Positions 11,452 to 20,938 of a stretch of DNA of 64,000 nucleotides are shown piece by piece. The translations under genes and the position numbers were made by a program. Under the pieces are notes generated by a model. The model saw nothing but the letters and a program-made list of their open reading frames with translations, had not been told where the DNA came from and made no database searches. How positions within the stretch are numbered: position 1 is the stretch's first letter; every line of letters begins with the position of its first letter. The stretch covers positions 744,001 through 808,000 of the forward strand of contig NZ_KZ686269.1 of the NCBI RefSeq assembly GCF_003029735.1, written 5' to 3'. This DNA comes from Pedobacter yulinensis (GTDB lineage Bacteria; Bacteroidota; Bacteroidia; Sphingobacteriales; Sphingobacteriaceae).

Positions 11452-11488
11452 AAAAAACCAGCGCCTGGGTGTCTCCCCGCTGCGCTGG
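11452..11488 (-). terminator. Terminator ending the ~20 kb utilisation operon
   Basis: Read on the minus strand, CCAGCGC (11488-11482) pairs with GCGCTGG (11464-11458) and is followed by TTTTTTG. It lies 31 bases after the stop of the last SusD gene. It separates the convergent OmpA gene from the operon; the stretch 11288-11451 between the two terminators shows nothing further. Confidence 0.75.
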
Positions 11489-11519
11489 TCAAACCGGCTA
11501 TGAGCTGCCTTATGGAAAT

Positions 11520-13304
11520 TTACCAGCCTACGTTTTGTACGAGGTTTTGGTTTTTATTGATTTCTGCCTGCTGAATGGGCCAGAGGTAATGCTTCGGCGC
11601 CAAAAACACCCGCTTTTCGATCACCACACGTTTGTAGTAGTTTTCATCGGTCAGGCTGGTGCCGGCCCCGATGTTCATGCCGTGTATTTCCCGGTTATCC
11701 ACCTGCGCGGCAATTTTCCAGCGGTGTGTATCAAAGTACCGGTGCGCTTCAAAAGCCAGTTCGATCTGTCTTTCATGCCTGATGCGTTCGCGCATGGCAT
11801 CTTTGGTAAGTCCGGCGGGAAGACCCGGCAGACCGGAACGGTCACGGATCGCGTTCATGTATTTATACACGTCTGCCACCGGACCATCAGCCTCGTTCAG
11901 CGCTTCGGCATAATTCAGGTACAACTCGCCCAGGCGGAAATAAATGAAGGTGTTCAGCGAAAAGATGTTACCCGGGATGTTTGAAGTCGGGTTCACGTAT
12001 TTCTTCTGCAGGTATCCTGAAACGCAATAGTCGGAACCCGTTCGCTGCCGGCCGTCCAGTCCGGTAAACCAGAACTGAATACCCCTGCCCTTCCAGATCG
12101 CACCGTTGTAATTGATGCTGGCGTAAAAACGCGGCTCCCGGTTTACATACATGTTTCTTATGCCGGCCGGGTGGTAGTTCTTTGAACTCGCGCTTGCTGC
12201 AAAGCCGGTTTCCTGGTAACCCGAAGCTGGGTTTACGACGGGGCTGCCGTCTGGATTGTAACCCGTAATGGGCTGTTGGCCGTTGGCCATTTCATAAGCA
12301 TCGACCAGTTCCTGTGTAGGGCAAAAGATTGAGAAACCTCCATACCCTACAGGGTTGGCACAGCGTTCGAAATGCGAATTAACAGCAAGGTTGCGCGCAA
12401 ACAGAACCTCTTTGTTGTTGCGGGCCAGGAAAAGCTGCTGGTAATTGTTCACCGGATCGTTGTCGGGGGCACGAAACAACCCGTAGCCGTTGGCTTCGCT
12501 CTGATCAATAGCCGCTTTGGCCGCATTGGCGGCGTTTCGCCAGCGTTCGCCATTGAATTGCGGAAACAGCGCTTCCCCATCTTTGTTTTTCAAACCGGTG
12601 TAATCAGGATTTCCGTTCCACAACGGGCTGGCCATGTACAGCAGCGCTTGAGCCTTAAGGGCCAGGCAGGCCACGCGGGTGGCACGACCAAGCTTATCAG
12701 CGGTTACCTGGTAGTCCAGCATAGGTGCTGCCCGGTCACACTCGGTCGTTATAAAGGCGATAACCTGGTCTATGGGTGCCCGTTTAATTTTTGTAAAGTC
12801 TTCTTCCAGTGTGTAGGTATGGTCAGCTATGGGAATTGGTCCGTGAATGCGGGCCATGATAAAATGATAGTATGCACGTAGAAAGATCGCTTCGCCCTTC
12901 CAGTTCATTTTTTCCTTTTCATCCATCGGCACTTTGTCGATGTTGTCAATGAAGAGATTTGTCTTGCGAACGCCCTCATACATGTAACCCCAGATGTCTG
13001 GCCAGTAATAGTCTGCACTCCATGAACCCGAATTCAGCAAGTGCGAGTACGCACCCAGGAAGGTGATCTCCATTTCGTCAGATGCACCGGTAAAGGGGTT
13101 CCGCGTGGCATCATCGGCCGCATTGGCCATGGTGGGCAGATTGCTGTAAGCCGAAGATAAAAATGCCTCGGCATAACGCCGCTCGCTGAACACCTTGTCA
13201 ATGTTCAGGTCCTCATCCGGTGCTTTTTTCAGGTAATCCTTTTTGCAGGACAGGCCGCACGAAAGTAGGATCAGGCACAAGAAGCCATAGATTAGTTGTT
13301 TCAT
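11520..13304 (-). CDS. SusD/RagB-family glycan-binding lipoprotein (pair 1)
   Basis: 594-residue surface lipoprotein that caps its SusC partner and binds the oligosaccharide. The start at ATG 13304 gives a signal peptide with lipobox LLSCGLSC and a mature KKDYLKKAPDEDLN start typical of SusD. TPR-rich SusD regions follow, including FLRAYYHFIMARIHGPIP near residue 150. The C-terminal family segment holds NAIRDRSGLPG, RIRHERQIELAFEAHRYFD and HYLWPIQQAEIN. It directly follows the susC gene 13364-16507 (59-base gap) and is the last gene before the terminator. Confidence 0.93.
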   Translation of the reverse strand: MKQLIYGFLCLILLSCGLSCKKDYLKKAPDEDLNIDKVFSERRYAEAFLSSAYSNLPTMANAADDATRNPFTGASDEMEITFLGAYSHLLNSGSWSADYYWPDIWGYMYEGVRKTNLFIDNIDKVPMDEKEKMNWKGEAIFLRAYYHFIMARIHGPIPIADHTYTLEEDFTKIKRAPIDQVIAFITTECDRAAPMLDYQVTADKLGRATRVACLALKAQALLYMASPLWNGNPDYTGLKNKDGEALFPQFNGERWRNAANAAKAAIDQSEANGYGLFRAPDNDPVNNYQQLFLARNNKEVLFARNLAVNSHFERCANPVGYGGFSIFCPTQELVDAYEMANGQQPITGYNPDGSPVVNPASGYQETGFAASASSKNYHPAGIRNMYVNREPRFYASINYNGAIWKGRGIQFWFTGLDGRQRTGSDYCVSGYLQKKYVNPTSNIPGNIFSLNTFIYFRLGELYLNYAEALNEADGPVADVYKYMNAIRDRSGLPGLPAGLTKDAMRERIRHERQIELAFEAHRYFDTHRWKIAAQVDNREIHGMNIGAGTSLTDENYYKRVVIEKRVFLAPKHYLWPIQQAEINKNQNLVQNVGW

Positions 13305-13363
13305 AATGTCTTTTCTGACAGGTTGATAACTGTGGTAAATATTCCTTTTCATCAGCTGGGGGG

Positions 13364-16300
13364 TCAAAATGTAAGCTGGAGTCCGCCGTTGATGCTCCGC
13401 TGCAACGGATAGCCGCCTGTACCGTAATTGGATTCAGGATCGATCACCTTGATGTGGTCCCAGGTAATCAGGTTCATGCCATTTACAAATGCGCGCACGC
13501 TTTCGAGCCCAAACCTGCGCAGGCCGCTAATTTTAAAGCCATAGGCCACCTCGGCACTTTTCAGGCGCAGGTAGGCACCGTTTCTCAGGTAAAGCGAATT
13601 GGTGCGGTTGTTATTCGGGTTTTCCATTGGCGATGCCCTCGGATACCTTGCCTCAGGATTTGAGGGTGTCCAGCGGTTGTCGTAATACTCCCGCAGGATG
13701 TTGTAGGTTCCCTCACCCATTTGGAACGGATACATGGAAGGCCCGTCTACGAAGGTGCTTACGTTTGCAGCGCCGGTAAAGAACAGGCCCAGTTCGAAAC
13801 CTTTGTAACCGATGGTACCGCCTGCGCCATAAACGATTTCAGGCGTGCGCGCATAACCGATCGGTACGCGGTCAAAATCATCGATTACGTTGTCGCCGTT
13901 GGTATCCTGGTATTTGATGTCGCCCGGCCTGACGTTCGTCATATATTTTTGCTGCGGACTTGCATCAATCTCGGCCTGATCTTTAAAGAAGCCAAGCGCC
14001 ACCAGGCCGAGGGGCTGGTCTATCCGCTGGCCTATAAAAGACTGGTAATCGTATTTAGGAATGGGATCATCGTTTTTAACCAGGATGCTGCGGGCATAGG
14101 TAAAGGTTCCGCGAACGTTGTAGAAGAACGAACTGGCAAAGTTCTGCTTAAACTCAAGCATGCCGTCTAGGCCATGATTTTTTGCCTCGCCAAGGTTGGC
14201 ATAGGGGATGGCCCATGGGTAGAAGCCGGTTACCCGCGGAATGACTCCCCGTTGAATCAGGATCCCGTTGCGTTTTTCCTTGAACGCATCTACCTGCAGC
14301 GTAATCGCACCGTTAAAGAGCTCGAGGTCCAGTCCCAGGTTCGCTTTATTCGAAACCTCCCAGGTTACGTCTGCGTTCCCGATCTGGTCTTCGTCATACC
14401 CCTGAAAATATGCCTGGTTGTCGCCAAAGAAAGTAGACTGCCCCCCTTTGTTGATCGTTGTCAGGAAAAGGAAGCGCCGGCCGCCGATCGCGTCGTTGCC
14501 AACCTGCCCGTAAGAAGCCCGAATTTTCAGGTTGTTGATGACCTTCGGATTCCAGAATTTTTCATTGCTGACCACCCAGCCAACCGATCCGGACGGAAAG
14601 AAGCCGTACTGTTTACCGTCAGGGAAATTCTCAGACCCGTTGTAACCCATGTTAAACTCGGCCAGGTACCGTTTGTCATAGGCATAGGTTGCCCTGGCTG
14701 CAATTCCCTGTCGGCGGTATGGTAAATTGTTAATCGATGAGGATGCGGTTAAGTCAATGTATTCCCGTCGGTTATATAGCAGCAGACCGGTCAGGGTGTG
14801 TTTGCCGAATGCGCGGTTGTAATTGGCCGACGCCTCCTGGTAAATAGCCCGGCTGGCGCCGTTATTGAGACCATAACCTATGGCCTGCTCCTCGCGGATG
14901 TTCGGACTGGCATAAATGTCCTTGCCCGCCGCATCTTTTCCGAGGTATTGCCTGATGGCGTAAGCCTTAAACCGGTCTGTAGAAGCTGCGTAACTATGGT
15001 CATAAGCAAAACGGCCGTTCAGCGACAATCCCTGGGTAAGCAGCTTTCCGAGGTCCCACCTGGCGCCAAAAGTGCCTTGTATGGTGTTGCGGTCCTGCCT
15101 GGTATAACCGGAGCGGGTAACAAAGCCATAAGGATTGTTCTGCAGGTAAGAAGTTGTTTTGCCGGCAATACTGCCGTCAGGGTTTGTAACAGGGAAATTG
15201 ATCGGCGAAGTGACTTTCAGCGCGTCGAAAATAGCGGGTGCAGATCTGCCCGGATAATTGCCCTGCTGGATGATCCCGCCAACGCCGAGATCAATGGCCA
15301 GGGTTTTAGAGAGATTGATGTCGACGTTCGAGCGGTAATTATAACGTTGCAGTTGTGCATTGTTGTTGTAAATGTTGCTCGGGTCTTGCCGGTAAATCCC
15401 GTTCTGAATCGTGTAGCCTACGTTGGTGTAGTACTTGACGATCTCGTTGCCGCCGCTCACACCCAGGTTGTTCAGGCTTTGCCAGGTATTTTTCTTCAGG
15501 ACGGTGTTGGTCCAGTCTACATTCGGATACAGGTATGGGTCAGAGCCATCATAAAACTTCCGGATCTCTTCAGGTGTGTAACGTGCCGGCAGGGCCACGT
15601 TTGCCCGCGCCTCATTGATCAGGCTGGCATACTCGCCGCCGTTGATGTACTCAGGCATGCGCATCGCCGTCAGCGCGGCAGTCTCAGTTCTGAAAATGAC
15701 CTTCGGCTTGCCGAGCGCACCGCGTTTGGTTGTGATCAGGATAACCCCGTTGGCACCCTGTACACCGTAAACTGCGGTTGCCGATGCATCTTTGAGCATC
15801 GTCAGGCTTTCGACTTCCTGGACGTTGACGGTATTGATGTCGCGCTGAACACCATCGACCAGGATCAGCGGGCTGCGGTTTGCCCAGGTGCCAAATCCGC
15901 GTATAAAGACCTGACCGCCATCGAAGCCCGGCTCCCCGGATGCCTGCCTGGTTACAATACCAGGCATGCTCCCGGCAAGCGCATTGGATAATGACGGGGT
16001 AGCGATGCGCTGAATGTTCTTGATCGGTGCTTCTGATACGGCCCCCGTTACCGAAACCTTTTTCTGTTTTCCGAACCCAACAACGACCACTTCGTTCAGT
16101 TTCTGATTTTCCTCATCGGGCTCCAGGCGGATGGTTACCGTTCGCAAAGTGCCTGCCAGCTGTTCTTTTGTTTTATAGCCCACGTACGAAATGACCAGGA
16201 TTTCACTTTCCTGCTCGATTTCGATAATGAAGTTACCGCTCACATCGGTAACCATGTTTCTGGTTGAATTTTTGACCCTCACGCTGGCCCCTGCAAGGGC

Positions 16301-16507
16301 ATCGCCGTTTTCATCGACTACTTTCCCTTTGAGCACCCAACTGGCAACATTGCGGAAGCTGCGAGCCGAAAAGGCTGCAGGGCGGTGGTTGTTCAGGCTG
16401 GCGTGGCTGGTGAGGGGAATCATGCATCCCGAGAGGATCACGGCAGCATAGGGACGCAAGGACCTGGCACATAAAAGCTTCAGGCTTTTGCGTACATTTT
16501 TTTTCAT
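13364..16507 (-). CDS. SusC/RagA-family TonB-dependent outer membrane transporter (pair 1)
   Basis: 1047 residues, the usual SusC length. A signal region is followed by a carboxypeptidase-regulatory-like domain (LKGKVVDENGDALAGASV, about residues 58-130). Then come the TonB-box region LNEVVVVGFGKQKK, the plug with VFIRGFGTW and LILVDGVQRD, and a 22-strand barrel ending in QLTF. It imports oligosaccharide captured by the SusD encoded next. It is separated from the upstream GH116 gene by 144 bases containing a hairpin, so it may be expressed at a different level from the genes before it. Confidence 0.95.
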   Translation of the reverse strand: MKKNVRKSLKLLCARSLRPYAAVILSGCMIPLTSHASLNNHRPAAFSARSFRNVASWVLKGKVVDENGDALAGASVRVKNSTRNMVTDVSGNFIIEIEQESEILVISYVGYKTKEQLAGTLRTVTIRLEPDEENQKLNEVVVVGFGKQKKVSVTGAVSEAPIKNIQRIATPSLSNALAGSMPGIVTRQASGEPGFDGGQVFIRGFGTWANRSPLILVDGVQRDINTVNVQEVESLTMLKDASATAVYGVQGANGVILITTKRGALGKPKVIFRTETAALTAMRMPEYINGGEYASLINEARANVALPARYTPEEIRKFYDGSDPYLYPNVDWTNTVLKKNTWQSLNNLGVSGGNEIVKYYTNVGYTIQNGIYRQDPSNIYNNNAQLQRYNYRSNVDINLSKTLAIDLGVGGIIQQGNYPGRSAPAIFDALKVTSPINFPVTNPDGSIAGKTTSYLQNNPYGFVTRSGYTRQDRNTIQGTFGARWDLGKLLTQGLSLNGRFAYDHSYAASTDRFKAYAIRQYLGKDAAGKDIYASPNIREEQAIGYGLNNGASRAIYQEASANYNRAFGKHTLTGLLLYNRREYIDLTASSSINNLPYRRQGIAARATYAYDKRYLAEFNMGYNGSENFPDGKQYGFFPSGSVGWVVSNEKFWNPKVINNLKIRASYGQVGNDAIGGRRFLFLTTINKGGQSTFFGDNQAYFQGYDEDQIGNADVTWEVSNKANLGLDLELFNGAITLQVDAFKEKRNGILIQRGVIPRVTGFYPWAIPYANLGEAKNHGLDGMLEFKQNFASSFFYNVRGTFTYARSILVKNDDPIPKYDYQSFIGQRIDQPLGLVALGFFKDQAEIDASPQQKYMTNVRPGDIKYQDTNGDNVIDDFDRVPIGYARTPEIVYGAGGTIGYKGFELGLFFTGAANVSTFVDGPSMYPFQMGEGTYNILREYYDNRWTPSNPEARYPRASPMENPNNNRTNSLYLRNGAYLRLKSAEVAYGFKISGLRRFGLESVRAFVNGMNLITWDHIKVIDPESNYGTGGYPLQRSINGGLQLTF

Positions 16508-16587
16508 AAATTTGTTTGGTTAAGGTTGAAAGCCCGGGCAGAAACCGGTTTTCTCAGGACGTGGTAACTGCCGCAACGTTAATCTGC

Positions 16588-16610
16588 ATTTCCGGGCCTT
16601 GCCCGGAAAT
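16588..16610. repeat. Perfect 10-bp inverted repeat between GH116 and susC genes
   Basis: ATTTCCGGGC - CTT - GCCCGGAAAT forms a 23-base hairpin with a 3-base loop in the 144-base gap. No T-run follows on the minus strand, so it looks more like an RNA-stability or attenuation element than a full terminator. Confidence 0.6.
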
Positions 16611-16651
16611 GTTCTGTATTGGGGGTCTTCGTTTAATGCATAGGCTTGGTT

Positions 16652-19237
16652 TTAGGTAAGACGTGCCGTCTGGCCGCCGACCATTACTTTTTTTACGGGA
16701 ATGGTTCCGTGAACAACTTTCAGGCTCGGTTTACCGTTTTCCAGGCTTACTGTTCCAAACCCGGTACTTGTAGCTAAAAAGCTGGTAAAGTTCCCGACTT
16801 TCGAATCGATATGTAACGTTTTGTCTACCGCGTCGTATCGTGCGCCCGTCAATGCCTCCAGCATGGCGTAACTGGAAAGCGCCCGCGCGTACCAGTGCCC
16901 GCATTCGTACTCGTTGTACGGGTTTCTGACCCGGCCGTCGTAGCGGTCCCGGCAGGCCCTGACGATATCGAGTCCTTTTTCCACTTCGCCCAGCAACATC
17001 AGGTGCGAAGCTACTTGGTATTCAATACCTGTCCACACTTCATTGCTGTACACAAACGGCAGCGACAGCATGCCGCCTTTGGGCCAGGAACACAAGAGCA
17101 GACCGCCGTCTTCGCCAATGGCAAAGGTTGGGCGCTGCGGATTGGCATGCTCGCGGAGGTCGGGCTTGTAATTGTGTTTGTGCACGGCCACCAGGTGGCT
17201 TTTGATTTTCTCGCTGTCAAACGGATCTTTCAGGCCGCAAACACGCGACATCCAGGCGCCCATAACCCCGTCAGAGAGGCATCCGGTACCGTATTGGTAT
17301 TTTGGTCCCTCCTGCTGCAGCACTTCGAGCGCTTCTGGCGTGTATTGGGTGTGGAACGACTGTGCCTTGGTTGGGTCGGGTGCTTCCAGCCCTTTCCACT
17401 GGATCTTCTGAATGAAATATTCGCCGTCGTACAGGTCAGTCTCCATGTAACTGCGGCCCTTTGCAAGCAGCGTCTCATATTTCTTTACATCTGCCCGCAA
17501 TGCTTTTCCCATGGCGACCAGCGCCTGGGCGGCACCCAGGTAAAAGCTGGTTGCGAAACCGGTTGGTCCCCAGAACTCAATGTCGTAGGTATTGTGGTGC
17601 GGTTCTTCCACGAATCCTTTCCCTTTCGGGTCCCAGGTTTTGCTGCAGTAGTCGAAACTCTGTTTTACCTTCGGATACATGGTTTTGAGCCAGGCCGTAT
17701 CACCGCTGATGCGCCATTCGCGGTGTACCTTCATGATGCCCCCAAGCTGCCCGTCGGCTGCGGCATGGAAGTCATGCTTAACCGGGGTAATCGGCAGGTT
17801 CGAGCGGAACATCTGGTGGCCTTCGGCATTCTGGCTTTCGTTGAACTCGGTTTCCCGCAGGCTGCGTTCCAGCCTGGGGAACAGGTGGGATACTGCCTGT
17901 GCATAGTTCCAGACGTGTGTGCATGAGCCATGGCAGCTGCCCCAGGTATCGCCGCAGCCTTCCCAGCACCAGAACCTGCCGTCATATTGCCGCATCACGG
18001 TTGGCGATTTGAGTATGGTCAGGTTCGCCGCCACAGCTTCGGTTACTTCGTCGGGCAGCGTTGTATCGTAAAACGTATCGGTAAACAGCCGTGTCTTTTT
18101 GTACAGGCTGGTGTAGTTTTTCTTCCAGAAATCAGCCGCTTCCTGAACGGTCTTAAACTGGCTGCTGTACCATGGCCGGTAGTATTGCAGGGCAGGATCT
18201 TTGTCTACCCTGGCCTGATCGTCAGGATTGACAACCCCCATGCGCAGTTTCGTGCTGGGTACATACCAGGCCATCATGACGCGTATGGTTTTCTGCTGAC
18301 CGGGTTTCAGTGTGAACGGAACGAACAGTGATGCACCCGGGGCATCTTTTTCGACCGGCGGAACGGCTTTGGGTTCGGCCTCGCTGATCGTGTTCCAGAT
18401 CATGGTCAGACCGTCGAACCAGCCACCCCTGAACCAGCAATGATTCACCACCGCCTGTTCGGCATCGGTAAAAATGGCAAACTCCCCTTTTTTATGCGGA
18501 TCGTTTTTGGTGCCTTCGGCAGCCAGGACAAAGCCATTGTTGATCCCGGAAATATAATTTCGCGTGTCGGGCTGCCACATAAAGTTCCGGCTGTTGTACG
18601 AGAACAGGTATTCTTCTGTTTTGCTGCCTGTGTTGGTAAAGGTATATTCGAGGGCGCCAACCGGAAGGCTGGCACTGTCTTCATCGTTGGGAACAAATGG
18701 GCTCCAGCCTTTAATGCTGGCTTTAACCGGGATGCTGCCGTCTTCGAGCGCAATCTCGCCGAAAGGGAACCGGGCCTGGAAACTGGCCCGTTCAAAACGG
18801 GGAAGGCCCCATGTTGCACCACCCGTGCCGCCAAGACCGGAGTCGCGGGCGCCGAATTTTTTCCATTCAGGCACCATGCCCTCGACAACCCTTGCGCCGT
18901 CTTTGTGCCCTTTGACCGAAATCGCCGCAAACATGGCGGGTTCGTTAAACATTTCGGGATTATGGCGTACGGAGACATGGGAGATGGAACCGGTTCCCTC
19001 GAGGGCCAGCATGCCGGCCCCGATGCCGCCGATCGGAAAAGCGATTCTGTTGTTGAACTCGCCTGAGTATGCGGAGTTGTAAGCGCGGCCGCTTTTACTT
19101 TTGCGCTGCAGCACCGACTTGCCGGCGGCGACTTCTGCTGCATTGGCGCTGCCGTTAAAAAGCAGCGAAGGGGCTGCAGCAACGCCGATTCCGCCAATGG
19201 CTACATTCCTTAAAAAGGATCTGCGGTTGTTCTTCAT
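16652..19237 (-). CDS. GH116-family glycoside hydrolase, Tat-exported
   Basis: 861 residues. The N-terminus RRSFLRNVAIGGIGVA is a twin-arginine signal. An N-terminal beta-sandwich domain (about 50-330, AFPIGGIGAGM) precedes the (alpha/alpha)6 catalytic domain. By comparison with GH116 enzymes the likely nucleophile is Glu426 in RFWCWEG and the likely acid/base is Asp552 in NTYDIEFWGPTG. GH116 includes beta-glucosidase, beta-xylosidase and glucosylceramidase. As I recall, exo-beta-D-arabinofuranosidases of D-arabinan degraders also belong here, which would suit the GH172 and D-arabinose-type catabolic genes of this operon. Substrate is inference. It lies 12 bases after araB. Confidence 0.88.
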   Translation of the reverse strand: MKNNRRSFLRNVAIGGIGVAAAPSLLFNGSANAAEVAAGKSVLQRKSKSGRAYNSAYSGEFNNRIAFPIGGIGAGMLALEGTGSISHVSVRHNPEMFNEPAMFAAISVKGHKDGARVVEGMVPEWKKFGARDSGLGGTGGATWGLPRFERASFQARFPFGEIALEDGSIPVKASIKGWSPFVPNDEDSASLPVGALEYTFTNTGSKTEEYLFSYNSRNFMWQPDTRNYISGINNGFVLAAEGTKNDPHKKGEFAIFTDAEQAVVNHCWFRGGWFDGLTMIWNTISEAEPKAVPPVEKDAPGASLFVPFTLKPGQQKTIRVMMAWYVPSTKLRMGVVNPDDQARVDKDPALQYYRPWYSSQFKTVQEAADFWKKNYTSLYKKTRLFTDTFYDTTLPDEVTEAVAANLTILKSPTVMRQYDGRFWCWEGCGDTWGSCHGSCTHVWNYAQAVSHLFPRLERSLRETEFNESQNAEGHQMFRSNLPITPVKHDFHAAADGQLGGIMKVHREWRISGDTAWLKTMYPKVKQSFDYCSKTWDPKGKGFVEEPHHNTYDIEFWGPTGFATSFYLGAAQALVAMGKALRADVKKYETLLAKGRSYMETDLYDGEYFIQKIQWKGLEAPDPTKAQSFHTQYTPEALEVLQQEGPKYQYGTGCLSDGVMGAWMSRVCGLKDPFDSEKIKSHLVAVHKHNYKPDLREHANPQRPTFAIGEDGGLLLCSWPKGGMLSLPFVYSNEVWTGIEYQVASHLMLLGEVEKGLDIVRACRDRYDGRVRNPYNEYECGHWYARALSSYAMLEALTGARYDAVDKTLHIDSKVGNFTSFLATSTGFGTVSLENGKPSLKVVHGTIPVKKVMVGGQTARLT

Positions 19238-19249
19238 TTGTTTAAGGTT

Positions 19250-20929
19250 TTATGGTTCAAGTGTTTGTGTTTCAGCAAAGGCGCAAAGCGCTTCATATTT
19301 TTTAAACCGCTGGTCGTATAAAGCCTGTCGCTGCGGATCGGGTTTGTATTCAAGATCGAAGCCCTTGCCCATCGCAGCCATGGCCTCTTCTACCTGTGGA
19401 TAAATGCCCGCGGCCGTAGCGGCGAACATGGCGGCACCCAATGCGCAGGTCTGCTCGGAATGGTGAATGCGGATCGGCATGCCCATCACATCGGCAAGCA
19501 TCTGCATGACGAAAGGCGATTTTTTTGCAATGCCGCCCACGCCGATCAAACCTTTTACGGGTATGCCTTCGGCTACAAAGCGGTCGCTGATCTTGCGCGC
19601 CCCGAAACAGGTCGACTCGACCAGCGCCCGGAATATACGCGGCGCGTCGCTGGCCAGGCTCAGGCCGCTAACTGCGGCTTTGAGCAATTGGTTGGCGTCT
19701 GGCGTGCGGCGACCGTTCAGCCAGTCTATGGCCACCTCGCTCTGTTCGTCGGGCACGATCTGGCCGGCCTGACGGCTTAGTTCTGACAATACCTGGTCAG
19801 AGAGTGTCTGCATCAGCATTCTGGCCTGGCCCGCATCGAGTGATTCGGCCTTGGCCAGCAGGTGCTGCAGCGGCCAGGTGAGCAGGTTCTTGAACCAGGC
19901 ATAGGCATCGCCAAAGGCAGACTGACCCGCCTCCATGCCAATCATTCCGGGTATGATGGAACCCTGCACCTGTCCGCAGATACCGCGAACCAGCGTTCCG
20001 CCGACTTCATTGCCGGGCGCAACGAGCATATCGCAGGTCGAGGTGCCGATCACCTTACTCAGGTGATAGGGTTCGATCTCCCCGCCTACCGCACCCATGT
20101 GTGCATCAATGGCGCCGATACCCACCACTACGCGGGCAGAAAGCCCGAGCCGCTGCGCCCATTCTTCAGACAGCGTGCCCGCCGCCTGGTCTGAGGTGTA
20201 CAGGGTTTTTTGCATGCCGGCGGCATAACCCTTCAACAGGGGATCAAGGGAAGAAAAGAAAGAATCTGGGGGAAAACCGCCGTGCTCAGCCGCCCAGAGA
20301 CCTTTATGCCCAGCGGCACAAACGCCCCGGCGCAGGTGGTCCGCACTGCGGCCGCCGGTGAGCAGGAACGGCACCCAATCGCAATGCTCTACCCAGGTGT
20401 AACAGGCATTGCGTACCTGGGGGTCTTCCCTGAGCACATGCAACAGTTTCGACCAGAACCATTCTGAAGAATAGATTCCGCCAGAATAGGCTGTAAAATC
20501 TGGACGAAGCGTTCTGGCGTGCTGGTTAATTTCAAGTGCCTCAGCAACAGCCGTATGGTCTTTCCAGAGCACGAACATGGCGTTCGGGTTGTTCTCGAAA
20601 GCGGGCAGCAGCGCCAGCGGCGTGCCCGACTCGTCGACCGCTACAGGAGTCGAGCCGGTGGTATCGACCGAGATGGCCATGATGTTGCTCTGAACGGTGG
20701 GTCCGGCCTGCAGCAAACATTTTTTTATGGTCTGTTCCAGGCCTTCGATGTAATCGCGGGGATGCTGCCTGAACTGGTTTTGCGCGGGGTCGCAATAAAG
20801 ACCGTCAGCCCAGCGCGGATATACGTAAACAGCACTGGATAGTTCGGTACCCGAGTGCGCATCCACAATGATGGAGCGCACCGAGTCGGTACCGAAATCT
20901 ACACCTATACAAAAATCGTTGGAAATCAT
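19250..20929 (-). CDS. araB: Ribulokinase (AraB-type FGGY kinase)
   Basis: 559-residue cytoplasmic sugar kinase. GVDFGTDSVR (residues 9-18) is the N-terminal phosphate motif. YPRWADGLYCDP and NQFRQHPRDYIEGLE are hallmarks of the AraB subfamily, as against FucK or RhaB. The catalytic Asp is Asp275 in GIGAIDAHMGAVGG. AraB normally phosphorylates L-ribulose, and D-ribulose is also accepted by characterised enzymes. No araA or araD is present in the operon. With the FucI isomerase two genes upstream the likely reaction here is D-ribulose to D-ribulose 5-phosphate, but that is inference. Gaps of 9 bases to fucP and 12 to the GH116 gene fit one transcript. Confidence 0.9.
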   Translation of the reverse strand: MISNDFCIGVDFGTDSVRSIIVDAHSGTELSSAVYVYPRWADGLYCDPAQNQFRQHPRDYIEGLEQTIKKCLLQAGPTVQSNIMAISVDTTGSTPVAVDESGTPLALLPAFENNPNAMFVLWKDHTAVAEALEINQHARTLRPDFTAYSGGIYSSEWFWSKLLHVLREDPQVRNACYTWVEHCDWVPFLLTGGRSADHLRRGVCAAGHKGLWAAEHGGFPPDSFFSSLDPLLKGYAAGMQKTLYTSDQAAGTLSEEWAQRLGLSARVVVGIGAIDAHMGAVGGEIEPYHLSKVIGTSTCDMLVAPGNEVGGTLVRGICGQVQGSIIPGMIGMEAGQSAFGDAYAWFKNLLTWPLQHLLAKAESLDAGQARMLMQTLSDQVLSELSRQAGQIVPDEQSEVAIDWLNGRRTPDANQLLKAAVSGLSLASDAPRIFRALVESTCFGARKISDRFVAEGIPVKGLIGVGGIAKKSPFVMQMLADVMGMPIRIHHSEQTCALGAAMFAATAAGIYPQVEEAMAAMGKGFDLEYKPDPQRQALYDQRFKKYEALCAFAETQTLEP

Positions 20930-20938
20930 TTTTTCAAG

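Noticed and set aside
11334..11984. 216-codon frame on the plus strand opposite the end of susD 1.
   Set aside because: Antisense to conserved SusD coding sequence and spans the operon terminator.
14798..15991. 397-codon frame antisense to susC 1.
   Set aside because: The opposite strand encodes the conserved SusC plug and barrel; this frame has no family features.
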